Assembly (NCBI GenBank): GCA_038030265.1
Contig: CM075939.1
Span: forward strand, 48,279,253-48,343,252
Source: Corythucha ciliata
Taxonomy: Eukaryota; Arthropoda; Insecta; Hemiptera; Tingidae
DNA length: 64,000 nucleotides
Reading direction: 5' to 3'
A program made the translations under genes and the position numbers. Positions 20,005 to 32,270 of this stretch are shown here, in pieces (the first letter of the stretch is position 1; each line of letters begins with the position of its first letter). The notes under the pieces were generated by a model. That model saw nothing but the letters and a program-made list of their open reading frames with translations. It was not told the DNA's origin and did not search any database.

Positions 20005-22050
20005 TGGAATTAGCACTTTTCTAAATTTTATCCGTGCCTTACTGCGTCTTTCCACAATTCTATCCACAAATCAGTGTTTTTCTCCATTTTAGCTTCAAAT
20101 TACTCTTTTTTTTCGAAACTTAGGCCATGAATTTCGCTCTTTTTCTTGTTTAAAGGCACGAAGTTCCCTCAAGAATCAGCTCTTTATCATTTTATTCATG
20201 AATTCGCATTTTTTCTCAATTTGACCCGTGAATTGGCGTTTTTGTCTATTTTACGCATGAATTCCCATGAGCATTACATAAAAAATTAGCGTATTCCTCA
20301 ATCTACATCCATCACGACTTGGCGTTTTTCTCAAAACGAAGTATTATCTTTTTATTCACGAAGTAGCGAGCTTTTCTCTATTTCAGCCGCAAAATCGTCT
20401 CGAGAATCCGCGAATTGGCGTCACTGGTGGACCTACACCGATCGGGACCTGGGGCGGTTAACTCTATGAGGTCCATTGGTCTGTGTGTTGGCCTCATGGA
20501 CCAACTATATGACTGTTACCTTATTTTTCAGCCACGGATTGTCATTATTTCTACCTCCTTATCGGCCAATAAGCGCTTATGATCAGTAAAGCCGTAAAAT
20601 TGGCGAATTTCTCTATTTCAGCCAGTGCTTTTCTCAAGTTTGGCCGCATGCAACGTTTTCTTTAATTTCAGACGCAAATGTAGTATTTTTATCCCGTGAA
20701 AAAGCGAATATTCTCAATTTTAGCACCGGATTGGCGTTTTTAGCAAGAGCAAGAGCGTTCATTACGGCGTTTTATAGCAGTGAATTTAGCACTTTTTCTC
20801 AATTCGAGCTGAAAATTAGCGCTTATCCACAGTTTTAGCAGAGAATCAGCAGGGTTTTTCACCAAAATGTTTACCTTCCATGAATTGGCACTTTTCGTCA
20901 GTTTTGAGGCCGAGAATTGGCGTAGGTAGGTTCTTTGATTTAAACACAAATTAATTTTTTTTTTTAGATTCTAGCCCTGCATTAACAATTTCTTTTCACT
21001 TTAAGCTATGGATTAGTGCTTTAGCTCAGTTTTAGCTGTGAATTAGCGTGGTTTTTCTCCTATAGTAATGAGTGGCACTTGTTTTCAATTTTTGCCAAAA
21101 ATAAATGCCTAATTGCCTTCAGAAGCCGAGAATTGGAGGAGGTATTTTCAACATTTTAAATAATTACAGAAGATTGTCTTCATTTCAGCCGCCAATTAGC
21201 TTTTTTCTCCATTTTAGCAGGAGATTAGCACTTTTATCAATTTGAGGTGAATACCATCGTATTTATTGGCGTTTTTATCTCACAAATTAGGGATTTGTCT
21301 CCATTTTTGCCACAAATTGGCGTCCTCAATTTGTAGCGGTGAATTGGCACTTTTTCTCGATTCCAACTGAAATTTAGGGGTTTTCTTTACTCTAGCCGCA
21401 ATAATTAGTGCTTTTCTCAATATTAGCCGTGAATTATTAGCGTTTTTTTTTTCATTTCGGGCCCGCATTGTTTTTTTTTTTTTTTTCTTCAATTTTTTGT
21501 TATGGATTAGCAATTTTTCTTTTCTTAGTTGTAGCCTCGAAATAAATCCTTCAGAGATGCTACGGATTGGCGTTTTCTCAATTTTATCCGCGAATAAGTG
21601 ATTTTTTTCACTTGTATAGCCTTGTTATAGCGAGTTTTCCTAGTTTTAGTCGCGGGCTTGGCATAAAAACCGCACTTTAGAGTGTTTTATATATATATAT
21701 AAATATAAGTTGAATTGCCTCTATACTATACACAGCGCACTAGCGATTTTTTCCCCCAAATTATGGTCTGAAAGTTTCATCGAGAAAACACAAATGAGCG
21801 TTTTTTCACAGTTTTAGCCACGAATAATATTAGCGCTTGTTCCAAACGTTTTGCCGCCTATTTGCCCCTGCCCCTACATCGGCATATTAGACCGCCTTCT
21901 CAATTTTATCTTCTTACGGACCTGAGGAAACTTGAGAATCAGCGTATTTTCTCTATTTTAGCCGCGAATTTGCCTCCAGAAGGCGCGAATTTTTGTCAAT
22001 TTGATCCATCAGAATAGCGCTTTCGTGGGGTCAATCGAATTTATGCAGCC
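20005..22050 (+). repeat. Type A ~30-bp degenerate tandem array
   Basis: Dozens of diverged copies of TTTTTCTCAATTTTAG followed by CCGCGAATTAGCGC, head to tail. A border-type module ('gacctacaccgatcgggacc', 'ggggcggttaactctatgag') interrupts it near 20430-20480. Homopolymer T runs near 21470 and short AT repeats near 21690 occur inside. No gene. Confidence 0.88.
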
Positions 22051-22290
22051 ACACTATTTTGCTGATCACCGTTAACGTACTATTAGCTCCAGATCGGTTC
22101 GACTGAAAATCTTCGAAAGGAGCCAAATCTGCTGTCATTTTTATGCCAAAACTCCTTTTCACGTACCTAAATCCATGAACGTAGAACCAAAAAATCCAAA
22201 AATCCTCATTTTTACATATTCAAGCTTTTCTGTCAAGAGCTGCTGCCTGGGCGGTCTGCCTCCCTCGCCACTATCTCGGTACGCTACTGA
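22020..22290 (+). repeat. Array-border module (tail type)
   Basis: Contains 'tcaatcgaattta', 'ttgctgatcacc', then 'gaaaatcttcgaaaggagcc' and ends 'cctcgccactatctcggtac' + 'gctactg'. The same succession appears at 36690-36790 (first half) and 42010-42200 (second half), and reversed near 32150-32280, 40960-41110 and 55195-55390. The last bases reversed read CAGTAGCGTAC, an hAT-like tip. Confidence 0.7.
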
Positions 22291-22870
22291 TTGGCGTTTC
22301 CTCAATTTCAGCTGTGAATGAAAGCATTTTTCTCCATTTTATTGCCGCAAATTATGTTGGGTTTTATCTCAATTTTTACATTCAATGTAAGAGCGCAATA
22401 TTCCACCTCTTTCCAGGAAGGTGAAAATTTAATTTGCCTTCGAACACCTCCACCCCTAGATGAAATGCTGGATCCGCCACTGTTAACAAGCACAAATTTT
22501 TTCTTGATTTCGGCCGAAAATTATCGGTTTTTACAAAAACGAGTTAACGATTTCTTCACATCCTGCAAAAAAAAGTAAAAAAGTCAATTTTTTTATCTTT
22601 AAGGTTTTCGGTGGCCTGGGGCGGTCCGGTCCCCTTGCCAAAATCAGCGAAACTTATGTTTTGAACAGCCTTATCCCGCGAAAATGATTTTTAATGCTCG
22701 GGTTTAAGTGGGGTGACAGAAAATGGTTCTTTGGCAAGCAAACGATTTAGTGAACCAACGAATCCACAAAAATGGTCAAAAATGCGTCTGGGGCGTAGCC
22801 AGCCCTTGATCCACGGGGGTGCTGGGCAGAAGATATCCATCAAAAACTAACATTCCCGTTGGAAATCGAT
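22291..22870. other. Mixed repeat fragments
   Basis: A short stretch of type A units (22291-22400), then hAT-like border phrases ('ggatccgccactg' near 22470, 'ggtggcctggggcggtccgg' near 22608, 'gcgtagccagcccttgatcc' near 22795). No gene. Confidence 0.45.
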
Positions 22871-24000
22871 TTTTGCCTTCTAATTCCTGATTATGTCTTT
22901 GAGACGTAACAATTCAACAATTTTCAACCCAAAATTAACGATTTCTTACTCAAAACTCTCGTTTTTACACCCATAACTAAATATTTCACTCTATAACTGA
23001 ATATTTGCCTCCAAAACTGGCGATTTCACGCCAGAGCCGAAGTGTTACCCCTAAACTGAAGATTTCACAGCACAAATTGGTGGCACCCTAAAACTGGCGG
23101 GTTTAACCCTAACCGATGAAAAACGATTGATCTTACCAAAACAGACCATTTGCATCAGAAACTGCCGATTTTATCTCTCATCAAGTGGCGATTTCACTCC
23201 AAAAACGTACGATTTCTCGCCAAAGCTGACGTGTCAACCCCTCCCCCCTCCACAACTGAAGATATCACTACGAAACTGGCGATTTCAACCTAAATCTATA
23301 TTTTTCTGTTCCGTTACAAAAATGAATATTTTTTACCCAAAACAACGATTTCTCCCCAAAATTTGATTTTTTTACTTCAAAACTGACATGTTACACTGTA
23401 ACTGAAGTTTTCCCTAAAATGAATGGTTTTAAATGAAAAAGGACGACCCTGACTTGAAAAACTGCGGTTTCACCACAAAACTGAAGCTTTTATGGCAAAA
23501 TAGACGATTTTACGTTAAAGCTGACGTGTTGCCCCAAAACTGATGACGTCACTACAAAATTGGCGAAGTTTACCCCAAAACCAAATTTATCGGTTTACAA
23601 ACCTCAAAAATGAATATTTTACCCTCCTCCCCTCCCCATACGTCATTTCACCATAAAACTGGCTGTTTTAATCCTAAAACTTACGATTTCATCATTAAAA
23701 ACTTTCCTAAGCTGCCGATTTTCCCCAAAAACTAGCGGTTATTCCCCCCAAAATAGAGAAGTTTACCTCGAAACTGGATATTTTACTCCAAAACTGACAA
23801 TATATTCCAGCAAAACTGGCGCTTTTCCTTAAACAAATTATTTTACGTCAAACATAACGACTCCGTCTTGAAAACTGACGATTTCAACACAAAACTGACG
23901 ATTTTAAGCCAAAGCTGACGTCTGATATAAAAACTGAATATTTCACTACTGTTAATTACTCTATAGCTGGGATATTTTACTACCGAATAGTTAGCAAAAA
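22870..24000 (+). repeat. Type C short-unit degenerate array
   Basis: Built from units close to CAAAACTGACGATTTCACCC, about 20-26 bp apart, with variable spacing and C-rich interruptions near 23235 and 23625. The unit is unrelated to the type A unit next door. The plus frame at 23127-23366 is a read-through of the array. Confidence 0.8.
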
Positions 24001-24180
24001 ATGCCGCAAAGCGGGATCCAAGAGCGCCGAAAAAGAAACAACTTTATCCCGCCATTTTATAGCAACCGCATTTGCAGCTTTTGTTCTCGACAACTCTGAA
24101 TAGGCCCACTGATATTTTTAGAAAGCCAAAACCCCATGAGATGAGACGTCTTGTCGTTCCATCCGATCCCGGAGTCAATC
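24001..24180. other. Spacer between arrays
   Basis: A short unique stretch, no gene. The plus-strand frame 24072-24416 starts here and runs into the array. Confidence 0.35.
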
Positions 24181-24900
24181 GCCAAATAGCGCTTTTTCTC
24201 AATTTTAGACGCGAAATATTCCTCAATTTTAGCAACGCGCTAACACCTTTACTCAATTTTAGCAAAAAACTAACGTGTTTACTCAATTTTAGCCACGAAA
24301 TTACGCGTTTACTCAATTTTAGCCAAGAATTAGCGGAATTTTTGAATTCAGCGATTTTTGAATATCTACTTATTTTACTCAATTTCAGGAGACGTATTCA
24401 GTCATTTCAACCATGAAACGTGAACTTCCGCGGTTCTAGAAACAGCGAATTGACCTTTTTACAATTTTATTCACGAATTATCGCACTTTTTCTCAATTTT
24501 AGTGGCGAATCCTTTCTCATTTCTAGCCGTGAACTACCGCATTTATTCAAATAAGCGAATAAGCGGATTTTCTCAAATTGATTTACAAATTAGTGGTTTT
24601 CACTATTTCAGCTGCGAACGAGCGTTTTATTACAATTTTAGCCGCTAATTGAATGTTTTTCTCGTGCAGTTTTGGCCTTTAATTAGCGTTTTAAGTCGCG
24701 AATCGGGTCATTTCATACATTTTTCGCGTAAAATTAGCGATTATTCAATTAATTTTTACCATGAATCATTTCTTTATTTTAGCTACGAATGGCTTATTTC
24801 GCTCAATTAGCGGGTTTTGTCGGTTGGACGGTTTGTCGGGAGGGTTTGTAGGTTGGACTAGTGAAGTTTTGTCAACTTTAGCAGTGAGTTGACAATTTTT
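24180..24900 (+). repeat. Type A ~30-bp degenerate tandem array
   Basis: The clearest phase is at 24190-24340, where 'actcaattttag' recurs every 30 bp. Because 30 is divisible by three, the frame 24072-24416 stays open and encodes a decapeptide-like periodicity (LLNFS....). This is a by-product of the repeat, not a protein. Confidence 0.85.
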
Positions 24901-25025
24901 CTTTGATGGATATGATAAATAATTCTGTCGCCGGAACTTTTAATTAATAAATTAATTAAACTGATGTTATCCGGACGACGATGGAAGGGCATAGCCCAAC
25001 ACGATTCGAGTTTCGAGAAAAAATG

Positions 25026-25099
25026 GCTCCCCGGCGGGATTTGAACCCGCCAACCTCTGGATTACCAGTCCAGCACGCTGCCAATTGCGCCACGGAGAC
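25026..25099 (-). tRNA. tRNA-like sequence, predicted anticodon GGU (Thr-type), probably a derived or SINE-related copy
   Basis: Read on the minus strand from 25099. The D arm GCGC/GCGT, anticodon arm CTGGA/TCCAG with loop CTGGTAA, and T arm GCGGG/CCCGC with loop TTCAAAT all pair. Internal promoter boxes are good: A box TGGCGCAATTGG and B box GGTTCAAATCC. The anticodon reads GGU, which eukaryotic threonine tRNAs normally do not use. The acceptor stem has a mismatch at position 1 and the variable loop is one base longer than usual. CCA follows at 25026-25024. It may be a tRNA pseudogene or the head of a tRNA-derived SINE. Confidence 0.6.
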
Positions 25100-26157
25100 G
25101 CTTCGTACTCCGTCCCTCGTACTCCGAGGGATAAACTAAGCTGAACCTCACCCAGGTCCATTCTTTCTCGAAATTCTATGCGTTTCTCCTGATCGGTAAG
25201 ATGAAATTCGGCGTGGTTTATTTGACAGTGTCTACAGGGCCACATTTGAATAAGTTTTTGGAAGGAAAATCGTCTTTTATAGAGCCAAGTTTGCCGTTTC
25301 TGCCCATCTTCGTTCCTTTGAAACAGATCAAGGTTAAAATTTATTTTTGGCGGACAAGATTAATTTAGCTGGTCATTAGCTATTTGGAGTCCTGACAGGA
25401 ACACGCAACGCTGGGAAGGGCCTTTTTATTTACCTTTGACGACAGCTTTGTCCTTGATGTACTTATAGCCTCGAAGGAGCTTGTATATTCATCACGATTC
25501 ATTGTCCTCGGGGATGATGAAAGTTTAGGCGAGAAAATGTAAAGGGAACATGAGGTGCTATACAAAATGGTAATTAATAGTTACGGAGAAGCAGTAATTA
25601 TAAGTAACAACTTTGAAATTAAAAGGAAGAGGGAGTGCGGCTAATTATTCAGTGAGGAAAGACTGTCAGATATAGTCAATCGTATGAGACACCCCCTCCC
25701 TGCTCTTTAATTACTCACGGTGTCAGAAACTGGCTACTTGACGAAATGAAATTATTAATTAAACACTGTAGAACATAACATAAATTGACTGTCAGCCCAA
25801 AAAACTGGCAGGCTGTCTCTGCCCCACTTTTTAGACTAAACGGACATAGGTGATTTCGGAAACTGTCAAATCCTACACTTTTTGTAATGGGAGCGATGTT
25901 TCATGCAATAAATAATGCATAGACTATGGCCGCTTAATTGTGGGGAGGATGTAAATTATAAAATTGTATTCATATTTTATGAGGATAGTGTGCCATTGTT
26001 TGGTGAATAATTAGTTGTTGCGTTGCGAGGAAAACAACGAATGGTGGTCAACGCTGGTTTCAATAAAGTTTTCAGCGTGACGCGACACGAACGACCATCT
26101 TGAAGCAATCGCCGAGGTAAATTGGAAGATTCGCTTTTTAGAGTTGAAGTTGAAAAA
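25100..26157. other. Intergenic segment upstream of the odorant receptor
   Basis: No coding frame with a recognisable domain; the minus frame at 25380-25565 has none. It presumably contains the odorant receptor promoter. I see no repeat of the array types here, so this is one of the few repeat-poor stretches. Confidence 0.35.
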
Positions 26158-27758
26158 ATGAAGTTGCCCGAGGTTGAAATTGAGGAGGATGTTGTCGTCA
26201 AAGGGAGAAAACTATGCGCCCGCGAGTACTTCACTTTGCTCGCCATGTACCCCTTGCTGACAAAGTCAGGATATCCGTTGACAATTGCAAAATTAATCTT
26301 ATTCTTCGTGACTTCCTGTTTGGCACCTCTTCACTTGTTCAGTCTTCGTTGGGCGTTGAAAAGTCACGACATTGACATATGCATCGAGAATGTCGGTTTT
26401 CTAATGATGATGTTTAGTCACCACATGATATTCGTCATCGCCGTTACCAGACGGGCGGTCGTTAAAAAAATGTTCAAAAAAGTCGGCTCAGGATTTTTCA
26501 AATACGACGAACCGTTGACGAACGAACAAAAAGAAGTTTTCAACAGTCGAACGACGGTCCTACTGTTTCGAATCAACCGCGATTTAACCATCGGTGCTTG
26601 TATCGTTTATTTCGTGGCCGTACCATTTTTAAAAGTGGTACTGACAAATTCATGGACCTCGGTCACCGGACAAGAGGGGGAATACCCGTACAATAAAAAT
26701 CTCCCCATACGAATGCTGACGCCGTATAAAACGGACACGGCGGCTTCTTTCTTGTCTACCGCGGCAGCCTATTTTGTTATGGCCATCTATTCGGCGATGA
26801 TTATGCCGGTCACTTCGAATATTTTCCTCGGGTTAAGCGTTCAAATTTGGAATCAACTTCGACTGTTGAATCTATCCGTGAGAAACATTCACGATAGGGC
26901 TCGTTATTTGTACAAAATACGTGGCCACTCTTCGTCACCGAATGATTACTATTCGAAAGAATTTCAGAAATGTCTCGTAGATTGCCTCAAAGAGAACATT
27001 CAACATCACATCGAGATTGCCGAGTAACGTTCCCCCCAAAAAAACAACAATTTTGTTTTTTTCGTCCCTAATGGTTTTTTAAAAAGCTTTTACAGAGACT
27101 TTGAACACATATTTGCCGGTTGGTCATTTTTCCAGCTGCTGACGTCCGGAACGATAATAAGTCTCACAACTTACAACGTTCTACACGTGAAATAAAGCGG
27201 AGCAAAGAGAAAAACGCCCTGACTGAAACTTATTTACATTTCCCCAGGTGGACATATCCGTGGGATTAATCGGGCTTTGTGCAACGTCAACAGGCAAAGT
27301 TATGCTCCTCTCGTTAAACATTTTCCACGCGTCAATTTACTGTATAACTGGACAACGAACCACAAATTTGGTTGGTATAGCGATTTCATTCATTTGCAAA
27401 AGATACATGAAAATAAAGTGTAGTCTGCCCTCCTCTAATTGTCTCCCGCCCCCCCCACCACCACCTCCAAAAAAAAGAGCGATGAATTGCTCCAAGCTTA
27501 TTATTTTTCCGGTTGGAACGACTACGGAAGTCAAGAATTCAACAAGTTGATGCTGCAAACTTTGACATATTCGAGAAAACCGTTCACCATCAAAGGATTT
27601 GGACTCATCGCCGCTCAGGCGGGAACTTTGGTGGACGTAAGCATTTTGACATTTCATCTTTCAAAATGGGTGCTGCTATATTAACCATTGGTTAAAATTC
27701 GCAGATTCTAAAAACGGCGTTTTCTCTACTCAGTTTCGTTAGCTTTGTGATTGGATGA
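26158..27758 (+). CDS. Insect odorant receptor (7tm_6 family)
   Basis: Five exons: 26158-27023, 27096-27186, 27248-27370, 27478-27636 and 27705-27758 (TGA at 27756). All introns are GT-AG with compatible phases (72, 61, 107 and 68 bp). The product is about 430 residues, the usual size of insect odorant receptors, which form ligand-gated cation channels with Orco in olfactory neuron membranes (N-terminus inside). The first exon carries several hydrophobic segments. The C-terminal half has the family signatures: AYYFSGWNDY, LTYSRKPFTIKGFGL (the conserved 'P..i.ag' block) and ILKTAFSLLSF. The start is the first ATG in frame (26158); the frame also extends upstream without ATG. A polypyrimidine/C-run and an A-run precede exon 4. 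No break seen; probably functional. Its odorant cannot be predicted. Confidence 0.9.
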
Positions 27759-28180
27759 ACATCATTTCTTTGATGGAGGGAGATTAGGGGTATATTTTTT
27801 TCGATTTATATGTAATTTTAGACTGTTTAGACGATATTTAAAATGATTTTGGCACTTTATGGATCAAAGAGCCACAGAATAATTATTATACAGGCACCTA
27901 GTCACTCACGTTTTACGACCTTTTCCCCTAGTTTGAAGAAAAAAGTTAATTCGTGTTCAAAAATACAGAGATGTTACAGAAAGCCTTACAGAGTCCGAAT
28001 TCACAGTTTCTCAGGGTGCCTTGTGGAGATCGAATGACCAATTTGTGCCAGTATAGGAGACTACATGGCGGCCTCATTCGAAGTCCTGCATTTCACGGTT
28101 TTCACGATTACAAGAACTATTTTCGTTCATATAGCTCCTTGAAAATCAGCATGCACGCTGGCTTGGATCTTACAAAAACG
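27759..28180. other. Downstream flank of the odorant receptor
   Basis: Presumed 3' UTR then unique sequence; no second receptor gene found. The frame at 27953-28348 runs into repeats and has no domain. Confidence 0.35.
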
Positions 28181-28470
28181 AAATTTTGCACGTCAGAAAA
28201 AACAATTTCGCGGGTTTGTCTCCCTAAAGAGGCTAATTTCACTGATTTTACCAGGTTGAAATCAATATTTTCGGGGTTGTGCTGTATGTTCGTTTTAAAG
28301 AGGCATTTTGTGGATCTTGATCCTAAAAAAAAAAGGTCTCCCGGTTAGGAGGTTTGTCCACTTCAAAGTCCAAATTTCGCGGATTTTAAGGAACCCGATT
28401 TCGTGGGTTTTACTTCATCAAAATGCCAATTTTTCCTGATCGAACGTGTCTAAACAGACGATTTTGCGGC
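28180..28470 (+). repeat. Type B degenerate repeat tract
   Basis: Phrases such as 'aatttcgcgggtttgtctcc' and 'aattttgcggcgg' at about 30-40 bp spacing, as at 52600-53370. Confidence 0.55.
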
Positions 28471-28484
28471 GGAATTTATCCGTA

Positions 28485-28560
28485 TACAACCACTGGCGGA
28501 CCTGCACGTATCCGGGGCCCGCGTCGGCAATCTCCCAGAGGCCCTCAAAGTCTCAATTAT
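28485..28560 (+). repeat. Array-border module (head type)
   Basis: 'ccactggcggacctgcacg' followed by 'tccggggcccgcgtcggcaa' and 'ctcccagaggccctc'. Same module at 34333-34395 and, more diverged, at 20425-20480. It immediately precedes a type A array each time. Confidence 0.65.
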
Positions 28561-28599
28561 AAACCTCTATTGGTAACCTCTAAGGCCATTTCCTTATTT

Positions 28600-31500
28600 T
28601 AACGAAATTACCGCTATTTCCACACCCTATCATCGCCCTATTTCGCCGTTTCAGCCGCAAATTTCTACATTTTATGGCCGCCAATGATTGCTTTTTGTCA
28701 ACTTTACCAGCAAATTCGCCGTTTTATCAATTTTGGCCGCGTCGTGTATAACGTTTATTTCCTCACAATTTCAGCCGTGGATTAGCGAGTTAGCCCCCGC
28801 CCCCAACACAGCCATACTTTTGCGCTTTTTCTAAACTTTAGTAGAGTTTTTTTATCCCCTGAATTAGCGATGTTTCTTAACTTTCCTCGAATTGAGGTTT
28901 TTCTCAATTTTAAATGTAAATTAGCGATTTTCCTTTTTTTGGCAGGGAAACGGGGATTGAGAACATTACTCAGACTGAGCAGAAATTTATCGATTTTCTT
29001 AAGTGTTTTCCTCGAAATTAGCCGTAAAATACCGTTTTTTTTTATATAAAACGTGGTAAATTAACATTTTTTCTCACTAATTAGCTCTCCCCAATTTTAA
29101 CCTCAAAGTTGCCTGCGGAAGCCGGGAATTGTCTAATTTTTAATTTTCAACGCAAATTATAATTTTTCTCAATTCTAGCCGGGAATTAGAGATTTTCCTC
29201 AAATTAAATATTTTATGTAAATAAAAGCGGTTTTTCTTAAAGATGCACAGTAGCGTTTCAAACCCGCGAATTTTGTTATTTTTACCCACGAATTGGTGTT
29301 TTCCGATGCCTTAGCTGCAAATGTGCAATTTTTCCATTTTTGACAGCGAATTAGCACTTTTTTTTTTAAAGCAAAAACTCAATTTAGGCTGAAAATTAGC
29401 CTAGCTAATTATTATTTTTGCAGTAAATTACCGGGTTCATTTACATTTCAGCACCGCATTAGCACTTTTGTTGTACTTTTAACTATAGATTGGCACCTCC
29501 TTGCAGTTCTATCCGCTAACGATTGTTTTTATTTTTTTATTTTTTTTTTTTTAACTTATAGCCATGAATTTGCCGTATTTGTCAATTTTATCCACAAAGT
29601 TGGCCTTAGAAAGCATTTTTCAATATTTGATGCGTTTTTCAACATTTTAATCCCGCAGTGACATTTTTCCCTTCAATTTTTGCTTTTTTTTTTTTTTTTT
29701 TTTTTTTTTTTTCCCTGGCCGCATGCTTACAAGAGCCATCAGTCGTCATTGGTTTGTTTCTTTGTACTGTTTTTAAGTATTAGTGTCCTTTGTGTTACGT
29801 TTGTGTTACGTTTATGACATATGAGTACGATTTATGATTATGATTTTTATGACTTTAATGATTATTATTTATGATTGTAAATTTATAAGGGAAGATTATA
29901 TGATTATTACGTAACAATGATTGGCGTTTTTTGCTTAGTTTTAGCCTCCAACGGAAGCTACGCATTTGAATGGTTTTCTCCAGTTATAGCCGCGGGTTAG
30001 CGCTTTTTTTAATTTTTAGCAGCCCAGTAGCGTTTCTATACATTGCGCCTTCGCGATTTTCCTCATTATTTTACCTATGAATTGACGTTTTCCTCATTAT
30101 CAGCTTCAGATTGACCACTTTTCCATTTTTAGGCAGAGAATTAGCATTTATTTCTCAATTTGAGTTGAAAATGAGTGTTTTCTTAACTTTAGCCGCGCTA
30201 TAATTAGTAATTTATTAAATTTTAGCCGCGATATTTCCGCGTAATTTTAGCCCCGCAAAAGCAATTTTTTCTAATACCTGCTAAGGATTAGCGCTTTTTT
30301 AAAGTTTAAGCCTCGAATCTTTCAGAAGCTACGGAATTGCGTTTTCTCAATTTCAGCCGCGAACTAGTGATTTTCTTTATTTGTATTCGCGAATTAACAT
30401 TTTATTTTCTTCAATTTCAGCTGTGAAATACCGTTTTCTGCTAATTTTGCAACGAATTAGCGTCTATTCTCTGTTTTTATATGCGAATGGGCGATTTTTC
30501 GCTACTTCAGTTTTGAGTTTGCCATTTTTGCATAATTTTAACCCGAATTAGCGTTGTTTTTGTTAATAGTAGCCGAGATTATTTTTACTTGTACAGCTTT
30601 GAATTAGATGCGTGTATTTTTTTGGGTGGATTTCCATATTTTAGCCGTGGAACGGCCGCCATACACCGCGAACCGTCGATTTTTTCTCAATTTCGGTCCG
30701 GAAGTTGCATCGTCGAACCACGAATCAGCGCTTTTTCACAGTTATAGCCACAAATATTAGTTCTTTTTCCTTTGTTTTTGCCGCGTCAGCATGTTGCAAA
30801 GTGCCGATCATACATTATAGTGCGCTTAAAGACCTAACGAAACTGGAGACGGTGTATTTTCTCAATTTCAGCCGCAAATGAGCTCTTTTTGGCAATTTTA
30901 GCCGTGAATCAGCGCTTTTCATTTTTTTGCCGCTATTTTTCTAATAAGAGTTTTTTTTTCTATTTTAGCCGTTATGTTAACAGCTTTTCTCAATTTCAGC
31001 CGCGTGTGATGGATTTGTCTTAAATTTATGCGCTAATTAACGATTTTCCTTCATTCTGTCCACGATTAAGCCCTATATTTCTCAATTTTCCGGAGAAAAT
31101 TGGCGTTTTCCTATAACTTTAGCCGTGAATGAGCACTTTTTCCTATAATTATAACCGCCTCGTAGCACGTTTTCTTAATTTTAGTGGGCTTGACTCAGAA
31201 AACATCACATTACAATTCTTTATATCCATAAAATAATTTTTGTCTGAATGTTTCACATTCATATTCTTGCATTTTCTTAATGTCAGCATTGTCAACCACA
31301 GCCGCTATTTAGCGCTTTCTTACACTTTCAGCCGCAAATTTGTGCTTTTTATAAATTTTACTCAGGGAGAATTCAGTAATTTTCTAAATATTAGCCGCTA
31401 TTTAGCGATTTTTCTCAATTTTAGCACTGAATAAGCAATTTTGACAGTTCCTGAAAGATTTAGCCTCGCTGTTTAGACCTTTTTCTCCTTTTTCAGTGGC

Positions 31501-31690
31501 GAATGAGTCATTGTTTCAATCAATACGAGGTGCTGTAGGTATTTATACAGCTTTTTCTAAATTTCAGACACGAATCAGCGAATATTACAAATTTCAGCCA
31601 CGAAAAAGTGCATTTTCTCAAGTTGAAACGCGACTTTTAGCGCTTTTCCTCACTTTTAGCCGCACCCAATTTGCCCCGAGGTCGGACGTC
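28600..31690 (+). repeat. Type A ~30-bp degenerate tandem array, longest block
   Basis: About 3.1 kb of diverged TTTTTCTCAATTTTAG / CCGCGAATTAGCGC units, the longest in the window. It includes long T runs (29685-29712, 29520-29555) and a short non-array insertion near 29715-29910. No gene. Confidence 0.88.
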
Positions 31691-32270
31691 ACTCCCTAAA
31701 ACATCATTTTTCATGACTTTTCTTTAAAAAAAAAAAAAGCAAACAAATTTCTCAAATTTAGCTCTCTAAAAACCCATTTTGTAGATATTTTCGCGTGTCG
31801 AGTTCTCTGGAACTTGACTTATTTAGTTGTCATCGCTGACAAACCAATTTTTTCGGGGCAGCTCAATTCAGAGACCTAATTTGCTGATTTTTTCGCACTT
31901 TAAAACCATTTTCGCAGCTTTGACTCACCAAAAAATTAATTTCTAAAAATTCGCTCTTTAAAATACCAAACTCTGGCTCAATGTAAAATAAATGGCTACT
32001 TCATACCCCGCGGGCCCTCTATCAGACGAGGCCCCCGAAAAGCTTAAATACGGAAATGGGGATTTTTAGGTTATCCTTAGATGAATGTATATGAAGAGGT
32101 CAGGCGGTTGGACAGCGATTTGGCTTCTTACTACGAATTTCAGCCTATCCGACCTGGGCAATATAACGGTGCAAGTGATATCAGCAAAGAGAGTGGGCTG
32201 AATATTCGATTGAGCCCCCCGAAAGCGCTATTCTGGTGGTTCAAATTGAGAAAATCCGTGCTGCCTTGAG
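31690..32270. repeat. Type B tract followed by a reversed border module
   Basis: 31740-31980 is type B repeat. From 31985 to 32270 there is a border module in reverse orientation: 'cgcgggccctctatc', 'gaggcccccgaaaagctt', 'tcagcaaagagagtgggctg' and 'aaagcgctattctggtggtt'. The same order occurs at 40810-41000 and 55090-55280. Confidence 0.6.

Noticed and set aside
20005..22050. CRISPR-like look of regularly spaced ~30-bp repeats
   Set aside because: The units are contiguous, strongly diverged and without unique spacers; the genome is eukaryotic.
24072..24416. 114-codon plus-strand frame with a decapeptide periodicity (LLNFS....)
   Set aside because: It is a translation of the 30-bp type A array, where the period is a multiple of three; the other strand is equally open. 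No start context or domain.
27953..28348. 131-codon frame downstream of the odorant receptor
   Set aside because: Not a second receptor: no 7tm_6 signature, and its second half is type B repeat.
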